From the NCBI GenBank assembly GCA_030068145.1, contig JAPJBO010000655.1, positions 62,001 through 126,000 on the forward strand: a DNA stretch of 64,000 nt, read 5' to 3'. Source of the DNA: Diplonema papillatum. Its lineage: Eukaryota; Euglenozoa; Diplonemea; Diplonemida; Diplonemidae. Of the stretch, positions 48,244 through 58,940 are shown piece after piece. Position numbers and translations under genes: made by a program. The notes beneath the pieces were generated by a model that made no database searches, was not told the origin of the DNA, and was given only the letters and a program-made list of their open reading frames with translations. Every line of letters starts with the position of its first letter. Position 1 is the first letter of the stretch.

Positions 48244-51200
48244 CTACAGTGAGTGGCGGGCACCGGAGTTGGGTCTGATTGGGGTGCACGGGGCGTATGG
48301 GCAGACCTGCGAGTTCAGCGACGACTTCCCGAGGGATGACTTTATCTTCTTGAGGTCGTGGTGCGCCTTCGCGAGCTTCTCCTTCGCCTGCTGGTCCTGC
48401 ACGTCGACCTTCGCGCGCAGGCAGTCGACCAACTTTTTGATCTTCGCGTCGGACGTCGCGTCGTCGGCAAACTGCGGCGTGCGCGGCGCCCGCAGCGGAA
48501 CGTGGTGCCCGTCCGACTGCGGCGAGAGCACCGCCGACGACGTCGCGAAGTTCGGCGACCGGCTCGGCGAGTATTTGAGCGCGCCGGCCGCGCTCCCGCG
48601 GCCGGACTTGGCCAAAGCGACCGACTGCTGGGCCGCGGCCAGGCGCTCGGCTTGCTTCGCGGTGTGCCGCTCGAACTCTTCGCGCTGCACTTCCAGCTTC
48701 TTCTGCAGCTCGTCGGCGCGGTCTTGCTCCATGGTGCGCTTGATCTCGAGCGAGTCAACCCGCTTTTGGAGGGACTTGCACTCCTGCATCTGCGCGAGCT
48801 TTAGGTCGACGAGCTCTTCTTTGCGGTCTGCCAGCTCGTCTTGGACGACCTCGCTTTCCTCGATCTTGAGCTTCAGCTCTTCCTCCAGCCGTGCGATTTT
48901 TTCGTTGCTGAGGGTCGATTTTTGCGCCATCTGCACCTCCGCGGTCAGGGTCGCCTCCGCGTCGGCCAGCTGCTGGTTGAGGGCGCGCACCTGCCGCTCG
49001 AGCGACGTGTTGGTGGCCGCGAGGTCCGCGTTTTCGGTCTGCAGGCGCTCGATCTCGTCGGACTTCTCCTTCAGGTCCTCCTTGAGCGAGAGGTTCTCCT
49101 TCTTCGCTTGGTGCCTCTCGTCGCGCTCGCGCCCCGTGGCGCCGGTGAGCTCGTCGGCGAGCGTCGCGCTGTCGCCGTGCAGGGATTCCCGGACGATCTC
49201 CAGCTCTTCCTTGAGGGCCTGGTTTTCGACCTTGGCTTGCCGGACCATGCGTTGAGACGTCGCGAGTTCTTGCTTGACGGGCGCCAGCTGCTCCTGCGCG
49301 TCCGCGAGGCGCTGCAGGGCGTCCGTGAGCTTGGCGCCGAGGACGGTCTTCTCGGCGATGATGGAGTCCGCCTTCTTCACTTTCTGGGCGGCCCGGTCCA
49401 TCTGGCCCTGCAGCTTCGCGTTCTTTTCGACCTCCTCGTCGAGCTTCTTCTCGAGGGCCTCCGTGTTCGTCTTGTAAAAGTTGCGCTCCTTCGCGACCCG
49501 CTCCCGCTGCTCGCGGATCTGCTCCACCTTCTCAGCCTCCTTCCTCGCTTCCGACACTTCGCTCAGGGCGATGTGAAGCTCATCCTGCGTCTGCTGCCAT
49601 TCCTCTTCCCGAGCTCGGAAGTCTGTCATTTTTAGAGTGAAAGTTCGCTCGAAAACCCAAGAACTCGGAAGCTACAGACTCGGGGTGACCTTCTGTCAAA
49701 TTGGTAGTAAAAGGAAGATAGGTATCAGGTAGAAGGCTGCAACATAAAAGGACGCAGTCGATACGGTGGGCGTTTCTTCCCAGAATTCACCCAAGAGTGG
49801 ACGATGAGCGCATACCTTGCAACTTGCGCTCGAGGTCCGCAATGCGGCGATCCCGTTCGGTCAGCTCCTGACTTAGTTTCTCAGCAACGAGTCTGCGGGT
49901 GGGGGGTGTGTGGCTACGTTTGCATCCCTTGAGGCTCTTATTAGTAGAGTATTGACAGCTATTGTTCAAGATAGTCATGACAGGTACGCTTCGCCCCACG
50001 CAGCGTTGAATACATACAAAATGCCGTGCATTGATTCCACGGTGAGCAAGACGTGGCCGACCGAAGTAACTTCCTGGTTGTTCATCACTCGAATGTGTTC
50101 ACCGGGCGTACTGCCCAACAAACAAACCAGCAATGAGTAGAAATGTAATCATGACATTTCCGACTAAGAAAGTAGGCCTGGGAATACGTACGTCGTCACG
50201 ACGACCAAAAAAAAGGTCGGTTGTTCATCACTCGATTGTGCTCACCGGGTGTAAACACCCTCAACAAACAAACCAGCAATGAGTAGAAATGTAATCATGA
50301 CATCCGACTAATAAAGTAGGCCTGGGAATACGTATGTCGTCACGACGACCAAAAAAAAGGTCGGTTGTTCATCACTCGATTGTGCTCACCGGGTGTAAAC
50401 ACCCTCAACAAACAAACCAGCAATGAGTAGAAATGTAATCATGACATTTCCGACAAAGAAAGTAGGCCCGGGAATACAAGCGTCGTCACTGAGTCGACGA
50501 CCGAATAATAGGTTCGGTTGTTCATCACTCGATTGTGCTCACCGGGTGTAACCACCCTCAACAAACAAACCAGCAATGAGTAGAAATGTAATCATGACAT
50601 TTCCGCCTAAGAAAGTAGGCCTGGGAATACGTACGTCGGCACGACGACCAAAAAAAAGGCTCGGTTGTTCATCACTCGATTGTGCACACCGGGTGTAAAC
50701 ACCCTCAACAAACAAACCAGCAATGAGTAGAAATATAATCATGACATTTCCCACAAAGAAAGTAGGCCCGGGAATACAAGCGTCGTCCCTGAGTCGACGA
50801 CCGAAGAATAGGTTCGGTTGTTCATCACTCGATTGTGCTCACCGGGTGTAAACACCCTCAACAAACAAACCAGCAATGAGTAGTAATGTAATCACGACGT
50901 TACCGAAAAAGAAAGTAGACCCGGAGTCAAAATGTATTAGGTTCGGTTCGGTTGTTCATCACTCTAATGTGTTCACCGGACGTGAGCCCTCAACAAACAA
51001 ACCAGCAATGAGTAGTAATGTAATCATGACGTTGCCGAAAAGAAAGTAGGCCCCGCAGTGGAACCATGACGACAAGAAAGTCGGTTCGGTTCGGATGTTC
51101 ATCACTCAAGTGTGCTCATCGGGTGTAACACCCTCAACAAACAAACCAGCAATGAGTAGAAATGTAATCATGACATTTCCGACAAAGAAAGTAGGTTTGG

Positions 51201-53073
51201 GAACAACGTCACCGAGCCACGACGACCAAAATAGGTTCGGTTGTTCATCACTCGATTGTGCTCACCGGGTGGAACACCCTCAACAAACAAACCAGCAATG
51301 AGTAGAAATGTAATCATGACGTTACCGACAAGGAAGGTGGTTCCAAAGTAGAAATGGAATCATGACGACAGGAATATTCGTTGTTCATCGCTCAAATGTG
51401 CTCACCGGGTGGAATGCCCTCAACAAACAAACCAGCATTGAGTAGAAATGGAATTCCGCAGAAACACTTGTCAGACGACGGGCAGGTCGGTCTAGCTAGT
51501 AGTATCGAATCAAACTCCCACTTGTGAGGTTCGATGGACCTGCACTTTCGAGTCTTCGGCTGGCTGTTGAAATCGTGTCAAGCACAACCTCAGTTCACGT
51601 TCAATGAATCCGCTTCCTTCAACCCCTGACAAAACCCCTGCGTGGGCTGCAACACACACCTCGGTGCATTCTGGTCGTCGCGAGACGGCGGTTTTTCGTT
51701 CGAAAATTGCTTGTCCATCAGGGCTTGGTACTTCTGCTCGACGGCGTCCTTCTGCCCGGCGAGGTGCTCGTTCGCTTCGACGAGGGTCGTGATCTGCTCG
51801 TTTAGCTGCGTCTTCAGCTCGGCGATCTCCTCCTCGTAGTCCGCCGCGGTCCGGGTGATGTACGGGTCGTGGTGGAAGGAAGGTGGGTCGTTGAAGAGGT
51901 GCCGGGGCTTGGCGCCGGGCGTGGGGCTGTCTTCGTCGTCGACTAGGTCGGACAGGTCGAGGTCATGCTCGTCTTGAATACTCTTCATGACAAGCATCAG
52001 AGTGTCCGGGACGTGGCTCTTCTCGTCGTCCGACTGCAGCGACACGATCTCTTCGCCGAGCGTGGCGGCACGGGTAGAGGCGAACACGCTGGTCAGCATG
52101 AACTTGACCAACTCCTTCACCGCGGCCTCGTCGCTGTTGGCCGCTATCGCGTCGGTTTTGACGAGCTGCACGATGTCCACCTCCGTTTTAAACTTCTTGT
52201 ACACCTGGCTGAGGGCGCCGACGATCTCGTCCAAGTTGCCTTGCTTCAAGAACTGTGGATTGTTGCGGGTTCTTCAGCCCGCCGACTGCGCAGAAAAAAA
52301 ATAAACCCATCCCGAGGGGTTTCTCAGGGGGGCTTGCCCGAGGGGTTTCTCAGGGGGGCTTGCCCGAGGGGTTTCCCAAGGGGGCTTGCTCGAGGGGTTT
52401 CCCAGGGGGGCTTGCCCGAGGGGTTTCCCAGGGGGGCTTGCACTCACTGAAGAAGCGTTGCGAGTCGCCTGAGTGGCGGAGAATGCAGCGCAACGCGGAA
52501 CTTCCCGTGATGCACGTCTCCACCCGGAACTCGTGAATTCTGAAATTTGCGGGCGGGCTCTTTGAGGACTGCTTACCCCTACCCTGCTGTGTTTCTGGCA
52601 AAATTCGCCCAGTCAGTACTGCATCATCCAAGGTGGCGGTCTGGGGGGCGGTGCCCCCCGGCAAACGGTACGGGATATTCAGGCGGAGAAAGAGTTTGCA
52701 CTTCTCAGTCCGTTTGTCGCGTTAAACATGTTGACCAACATACTGGTGGCCCCACCTGTGTGACCCTCGCCCCCGCTCCTTCAGGTGCACATTCCTGAAG
52801 GCAACAATCCATTCCCAATTCATCCACCACTCTGATACTGCGTCGAGACCCTCTTCGAACTGAAAGGAAAGGCGAGGCACACCCAATTTTGTGTGGCGCT
52901 CAGGCGGGCGGTGTCGATGGCGTGCGTCGGGTGCATCTCGGCGAAGACCTTGGCGAGGACGAGGCCGTCGCAAAGCTCGCAGAACGACGCGACATCGCGC
53001 CCGGATTCGAAGAGGTTCAGCCACGCGAGCAGCGCCTCGTCGACGTCCGCATCCGAGAGCCCGGGCGGGCTCC
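48244..53073 (-). CDS. HOOK: Hook-family dynein adaptor homologue, four exons found
   Basis: Exons are about 53073-52883, 52252-51660, 49892-49816 and 49622-48244. Phases match at every junction (0/0, 2/1, 1/2), with donors GTGTGC, GTGTGT, GTATGC and acceptors CCACAG, CCGCAG, GACAG. Exon 1 plus exon 2 give the N-terminal Hook domain (DEALLAWLNLFESGRDVASF, ELCDGLVLAKVFAEMHPTH, then NW|FLKQGNLDEIVGALSQVY and FMLTSVFASTRAATLG), a calponin-like fold that contacts dynein light intermediate chain. Residues from about 235 on are continuous coiled coil, ending in a Ser/Pro-rich tail with SPSRSPNF. About 745 residues are visible, close to the roughly 720 of animal Hook proteins. No in-frame ATG precedes the Hook domain in exon 1, so a short first exon upstream of 53073 is missing from the model. 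Confidence 0.75.
50080..51450. repeat. about 148-bp tandem array, ten units, in a Hook intron
   Basis: CAACAAACAAACCAGCAATG recurs ten times between 50117 and 51436 at spacings of 133-154 bases. Each unit has GGTTGTTCATCACTC, a CACCGGGTG...CACCC mirror and ATGTAATCATGAC. Middle units are the most alike; those after 50930 are shorter and more diverged. It occupies most of the 1.77-kb intron between exons 2 and 3. Confidence 0.9.
52311..52441. repeat. 26-bp tandem array, five units, in a Hook intron
   Basis: CCCGAGGGGTTTCTCAGGGG type units start at 52311, 52337, 52363, 52389 and 52415 with a few C/T changes. They lie about 60 bases upstream (in gene direction) of the exon 2 acceptor. Confidence 0.9.
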
Positions 53074-53084
53074 CTGATCTTTCG

Positions 53085-54054
53085 CTCCCCGCCGTTGTGC
53101 CGCAACTTGCCGACCTCGCCCCCTAGCCGGGCTGCTCTCTCTTCTTCTACTGGGCACACGCAGACACTTTTTTGGGGTTACTTTTTTTTTTTTTTTTTTT
53201 GATTTTACTTATTTTCGTGTTTAATGTGTTCCTGCGAAGGTGGGGTTCCATCGTATTTTGCGCACGTTCGCGCACAAGTCTACCGATTGTATGTTTGCAC
53301 TGGCAACACTCAAGCTTCCCGGGTTAATTCTGCCTGGTTCAGCGGACTCCCTGGTTCGCTCGGTGATGCATTCACCGGACCCCCCCTATCCAACCAGCCA
53401 CAATCGCTACGAAGGTGAAGTCCCGAGATGGTGCGGTACAATGCCCCGACTAGCTATGGAAACTCCTAGTGAACTCACCCACAATCACCTGTTGTCCAGT
53501 GCAATGCAGTCAGGGCGCCTGCCGCCCCTGTGTGCAGGCATTTCCGTCGGTAGAGAACGTGACGGCCAAAAGGAAGTACCTTTCGCGAGTAGTCCGCGTT
53601 CGCAGTTGTCTCGGTGTAGATGCAACACGCAGACCAAACAGAGGAAACCGAAGAAAGATCAGGCAACCGGGAGAGAGCCAGCAGCAACATGTGAATGCCG
53701 CCGCCGATTTCTCACACCAAGACCCGAAATGCAGGGCGGGTATCGAACGGCCGGCCCGACCGGGCAAAAAATCACACGGATCAAGCAAGAAAACATCTAG
53801 TGTAAATGACGGAGATTTTGGAACTGCTAACACGGGAACGGGAGGCTTGATGAACTAAAACTCAGCGGAAGCTTGCACAATACGGAGACAATCTTGTCGA
53901 GTCGGCTACACGCGATGAGCGGATGAGAACTTTGTAGTGCAAGACTCCGGATACAGCGGGAAGGGCATCGAAATCTCGTTCGGCAACGGACTGGCAAATC
54001 ACTCATCCAGCCAAGCAAAAGCCCGAACGGGGTGCGACTCGGGAGCGGACGGCA
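53085..54054. other. gene-free intergenic region
   Basis: About 970 bases with a 20-base T-tract at 53180-53200. The missing first coding exon of the Hook gene may lie here, but no frame stands out. Confidence 0.35.
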
Positions 54055-57000
54055 TCATCGATCCTTCGGCGCAATACCGTTTGTAAAGTCGCGCAGCGTC
54101 TTCATGTTGCCGTAATCTGTTGATGAAAGCACGGCGAAGTCGAACTTCTTGAGCGTCCACGGCTGCTCTTTCTCATGCAAGATGTTGAGCGCCGTGTACT
54201 TGTAATGGGCGACTTGGTCCTGTGTGCGTGGTGTGTGTTACGGACCCGGTGCCTCCGTTTTCACGGAAGTACTACCGTGTGTATGTGCACGTATTCAATA
54301 CTGCGGTGTCAGACATCACCGATCGGCAAGGTCCTCCTGTTTGCTGATGACCCACAGCTCGATGATTCCAGCGTACTTGCCAAGTTTTCGTCCTTCTCGG
54401 CACGTTCCCGAATTGCGATGAGCGAAAAAGAAGGAAAATACCTGAATAGGGTTGCCGTAGAGTGTGAGGGACTGCAGATTCTGCAGACACCGAAGCTTTT
54501 TTACTTCGTTGACGTTTCGGATGTTGTTGGCATGCAAATATAGGATGACGATCGGGAACTGCGACAAATCGGGAATCGCGCTCAGCTTGTTGAACGACAG
54601 GTCGACCCATGTCAGGTAGTAGAACGCGTTGCAGCAGAGACGCTTCAAGGCTTCGTCTAGCCGGAATGGCGACGTAAGCTGTTGGAAGATTTGGTGCAAA
54701 AGGTCACACGCCGACGTTGATGTTCGGCAAGTTGCCTACACACAACGAATATGACCCCCGTGCGGGAGGGTGGGACAATAGTTTGTGCTACGTCCAAAAC
54801 TGCGGCCTCTTGAAAAAGACGCGGAGGGAAACCTTAGGTTAATGTCAAGACAGAACACTGCCCCTCATGCATAATTTGATGCTAGCATCAAGTCTTTTTC
54901 GGAGAAGATGTTGAATGCAGGAAAAAGCGCGTACATTGTTGTTGCACAGCTTGATCGCTGGCGTTTCGTACATGCCGAGGCCCTCGCGGTTGAAGCCCAG
55001 GTCTTCGTCATCGGAGTCCGCTGTTTCTTCCTTCTCGGTGTTGGGCTCCTCCTTTTCGAACGTGTACGCCGCCTGCTCCCCGTCGCGGCTCTTTCCTTTG
55101 ATCACCATCTGCTGAGTGGACGCGACAGGATCCGGGAGCTTCTCTTCGACAGCCTTCTCTTCCACCGGCTCTTCCCGCTTGACCACTTTTTTCCCGCTCC
55201 TCGGCTGCACGACCGCAAGTTCCCGCACGCGGTCCTGTTTTTTGTGCGTTCTTGGCGATGAACTGGAAGGGTGTTATGCATGGATGGCCCAGGACAAATT
55301 GTGATTCTCCCCGTCGATCCGATGGCCACAGCCCCCCCAGTCGAAAGCAGGCGATTTCTGCTAGGACAATGGTGTCGGAGGTATCCCTCCGCCGTGAAAC
55401 TTGGTCGGGTGGACCCTAACATGTTTTGGGGGGATTGCACGTATCCCGTTCGTGATCCCGGGTGTAAGCCTGTTCCAGCACAACCCCAAGGGGTGTGGTG
55501 TGCAGGTACACGTCCAACGGTTTTGACGGTAGTTGCGCTACCGTTTTCCCCCGCTGCCTTTCTTGTAGCGAACACCAATCATCAGATCGTCAATCTTCAG
55601 CTCATCTGTTCGTCTGCCTGGCCGGCAGGGCAATAGTCATTCTACTGGGGTTCTCAGGGACGAGCAATTTTTTTGGTATCTTGTGACCGTGGTAGTAAGT
55701 CTTCGGCGGCATTCGTTCAGCCGGTTTGCCTGCTGCGTTTCTGCATTCATTTTATGTTGCGAAGGCGCGTGCTACTCAGAACTACCCGTCTAAAGGTAAA
55801 GGACAGTCACATGAAAACATCGCTTAAGGTTATGGTATCATCACTGGCACGCTGAAGAGAAAGAACAACCAGACTGGTTCAAAGTTCCAAAGACAAGGCG
55901 GCGAAGCCGCGTGCAACTCAGAACTACCCGTCTAAAGGTAAAGGACAGTCACATGTAAACATCGTTGAATGGTTATAGTATCATCACTGGCACGCCGAAG
56001 AGAGAGAACAGTCAGAATGCTGATGAGCTCGAAGACAATACGGCGCAGGTGCAACTCAGAACTACCCGTCTAAAGGTAAAGGACAGTCACGTGTAAACAT
56101 CGTTGAATGGTTATAGTATCATCACTGGCACACCGAAGAGAGAGAACAATTCTAAGTTCCAATGCTGCGAAGGCGCGTGCAACTCAGAACTACCCGTCTA
56201 AAGGTAAAAGACAGTCACATGTAAACATCGTTGAATGGTTATAGTATCATCACTGGCACGCCGCAGAGATAGAACAGGCAGAATGCTTCGAGGTTGCATA
56301 GACAAGGTGGCGCAGGTGCGTGCAACTCAGAACTACCCGTCTAAAGGTAAAAGACAGTCACATGAAAACATCGTTGACTGGTTTTAGTATCATCACTGCA
56401 CGCCGACGAAGAAGAGGGGAGCGGCAAGCAAACCCCCCGGTCAAGATTCGGGCGACTGCCGTCGGGCTGCCCTTGAGCACCGTGAGCGGAAACTATCTTG
56501 CCAACGATTGCAAGCGCGCATGAACTTGCCCCATCTGCTGATGTTAGCGTTGTGGACCCCTGAATCGTGTCGATTACCGCGCAAGGACCATGGACCGAAA
56601 CACAGGAACTAGGAGGGGGGCATACCACGTGTTTGTAGCTGAAGTCGAGCACCGGCCAGCGCTCGGTAGGTCGTGGAGGGTCACCGACGAGTAGGCTTTT
56701 GAGGAAAGCGTCGGTGGCGTTTCGAGATGCTTCAGTCTGCGGCTTCGGACACGGCGTGCGCCGGCGGACGATTTTCGTGATGAGCAGCGAGTGGTTGATG
56801 GCGACGGTGTCCTCGAGGTACAGGTCGTGGATGGACAGCACAGTCGTCGCCGTCTTCAAGTCCTTCGACGACACCGTCGAGTGGATCTTACACGTGGCGC
56901 CGGCGAGCTCGCAGAACTTAACGAGCCACCGAGTCACCGGGTGCTGTCCGTACAAGATGTTGTTGAGGCCGTGGAACACCACTGTCGGGTCGAGCTGCTT

Positions 57001-57096
57001 ATTGACGCCCTCTTTCGACCCTTGCTTCATCAGCATCGCCAGCCGTTCCCCGGCTGCATGGGCCGGATCCTTGTTGTACTGATCCCGCGACGCCAT
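54055..57096 (-). CDS. LRRC51: LRRC51-like leucine-rich-repeat protein, four exons
   Basis: Exons are 57096-56626, 55234-54935, 54678-54442 and 54219-54055, all phase 0. Donors are GTATGC, GTACGC and GTATTT; acceptors are AAACAG, CAACAG and ACACAG. The protein is 390 residues. The LRR core reads YLTWVDLSFNKLSAIPDLSQ, IVILYLHANNIRNVNEVKKL, NLQSLTLYGNPIQ, closely following LRRC51 (DLSFNDL..LYLHGN..VNKL..LRSLTLHGNP). The join of exon 1 to exon 2 (PVLDFSYKHV|DRVRELAVVQPRSG) and of exon 2 to exon 3 (KLCNNN|LTSPF) restores the LRRC51 N-terminal pattern (LDYSFRS...EEPRTG, LWLNNNVL). The last exon gives the LRR cap (WTLKKFDFAVLSSTDYG). Compared with the roughly 190-residue vertebrate protein it has an N-terminal extension of about 145 residues and an acidic insert. 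LRRC51 is found in ciliated lineages. Confidence 0.75.
55770..56400. repeat. about 128-141-bp tandem array, five units, in an LRRC51-like intron
   Basis: CTCAGAACTACCCGTCTAAA recurs at about 55776, 55916, 56055, 56183 and 56325, each followed by GGACAGTCACATG, a GTTGAATGGTTATAGTATCA block and a CTGGCACRCCG block. It fills about half of intron 1. Confidence 0.88.
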
Positions 57097-57720
57097 CTTG
57101 GCCCAACCCCCTTCCTCCCCCCCTCCACGCGTCCGTACCTGAACGGCAAACAGGAAACCTTTAAAACGGGACGAAAAGCTCTCTAGTGGCAGAAGCGGGG
57201 GGGGGGGGGGGGGGGGGGGGGTCGGGGAACTTGGTTGGATACACATTATTGCTGAGGTAATACTGCCTGCCTTTCATGCATGTTTGATGCTGTCGACTGG
57301 TTTTGCCACAAAGCAGCTCGAACGGAGAACAACAGCGGTGGGTGCTGCGAGCTAGTGTGTATTCGGAATGTGTAAATGTTTTTCCGCTAGCTGGGCAAAA
57401 CCCCTTCCAACAGCGGCGGGGGAAAACGCCAGCATGGCTGGGGGTTTGTCTACAGGTGAGCGGCGTCCTTGAACTGCGGATCGCAGATAGATATTTCGCA
57501 AGGGGAGGCTTTCCTCACGAAGGTGCGCACGTCGAGCTTTGAGTGCGTGAGTACACCTAAGGGCGCCGTTACGATCGCCCAGCGTCGACCACACCGAAAG
57601 CCGGCCGCAAAATGAAAGCACGACACTCCTGAAGGGGCGTCCTCTGCTGCTTTGCCAAGAGGTATCATTGCCTCTAGGCTTGAGAGCAGAATCCCCTCCA
57701 GGGTAAGCCTGCAGGTATCA
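57097..57720. other. short intergenic region with a 25-G run
   Basis: 57197-57221 is an uninterrupted run of G (C in gene direction) about 100 bases upstream of the LRRC51-like start codon. The rest is unremarkable. Confidence 0.6.
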
Positions 57721-58737
57721 TCACGAGTACGCGCTGATCCGCGGCAGGTCGTGGAGGTCGACGAGGATGCGGTCTCCTGAGTAGTCGGTATACCACCGCT
57801 TCCTGCACGTGGCAAGCTTGCCGTAATCTTCTACGTCCCTGACAGACCGGATGCCGGCGGGTCGCATGCGGTACGGCGCTTCGGTCGTGCGGGTGATGTT
57901 GAAGGTGAGCGAGGGACGATGGCCAGGCACTTCAGGACTGCTCCGCTGCGCACCGCAACACGAACCCACCGCCGCGGAGGCTCCCGCGGAGGCTGCGGGA
58001 ACGGGCTCGATCGAAGGGTTCTGGCTGCCGTTCAGGCGGTCGGCGTCGGCCCGGCGCTCGGGACCCGTGTGCAGGTTGCCCTTGTAGTCGGTGACGAAGG
58101 CGGTGCGGCGCGAGCTCCGCCCTCGCGGCTGCCGATGCGGCTGCTGGGGCGCCGACGCGAAGAACCGCATTTCGGCGCCGAACGCGGCGTCGCCCGCCGG
58201 CCGCGCCGCAGCCTTCGGCACCTTCTTCGGCCCCTCGTCGTTCAGCAGCGCGTAGAGGCCCTCCCGCCTCGCCGCCAGGGCGAGCGATTCCCGCGCAAGC
58301 TGCCGACTTTGCTCTCTTTCGAAGTCCCACTCGTCGCGCAGGCGCTTCAGTCTGTATTCAGATTGGAGTGCTTGCCAGAAACGCAGGGAAGGTTCACAGC
58401 CCGCATACATGCGATAGACATGGGTGTGCCACCCATCCAGTCTGTATTCAGAGTGAAGGAGTGCTTGCCAGAAATGCGGAGAAGCGCATACATGCGATAA
58501 ACATGCATGGTGCCACCTACCTTCTGCGGGCACGGGTAAAGCCGCGCCGATACCTACCTGACTGAGTCTTTCAGTAGGCACGGTGGGGAGCAGTCAATGT
58601 CCTACACACGCGTCAAATGCAAGGGGGCCAGGCTATTGCAACGGGCAAAGATACACCAGGGGTGGGAAGGGAATATACCTCAGCACACTTGCGGAAACTG
58701 GTCGTTTGCCATGCCGGCACGAGGCGCCGTCGACCAT
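57721..58737 (-). CDS. unknown two-exon protein, basic and partly coiled-coil
   Basis: Exon 1 ends at 58679 (donor GTATAT) and exon 2 runs 58351-57721 (acceptor ATACAG); phases 2/1 agree. I start at ATG 58737 (MVDGASCRHGKRPVSASVL), just downstream of several AG acceptors; an in-frame ATG at 58887 is the alternative. Exon 2 begins with a charged helix (RLKRLRDEWDFEREQSRQL..RESLALAARREGLYALL), then a disordered Ala/Pro/Arg-rich middle, and ends in an ordered-looking segment (RKRWYTDYSGDRILVDLHDL). There is no signal peptide or membrane span. I do not recognise it; its surroundings suggest a cytoskeletal or flagellar protein. Confidence 0.6.
58351..58490. repeat. duplicated splice-acceptor region, two units of about 90 bp
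   Basis: AGTCTGTATTCAGA occurs at 58349 and 58439, each followed by GGAGTGCTTGCCAGAAAYGC and then ATACATGCGAT near 58405 and 58490. In gene direction both copies present CTGAATACAG|ACTG, so the real acceptor and an upstream decoy differ only in what follows. Confidence 0.75.
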
Positions 58738-58940
58738 GAACGGGGTCTTCTTCGCTGGCCGCCGCCCCCCCACGACCCTACCCTCTCGGCCACTTATTCC
58801 CTGCTTTGGAAACAATTCGACTCTCTTTTTCGCCGATTGCGCCCAAATATTACCGATGGGAAGACAACAGTCGCTAGCGCGTGACATCAAGAGGACAGCC
58901 GCAACTCCACAAACGGGTGCGGCTTGATGGTTGGAGTGTT

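Noticed and set aside
53240-53800. 186-codon plus-strand frame
   Set aside because: Low-information composition, no motif, and isolated on the opposite strand.
54845-55578. Minus-strand frame continuing upstream of LRRC51-like exon 2 (to 55578)
   Set aside because: It is another reading frame across the intron; the exon 1 junction at 56626 restores the conserved LRRC51 motif instead.
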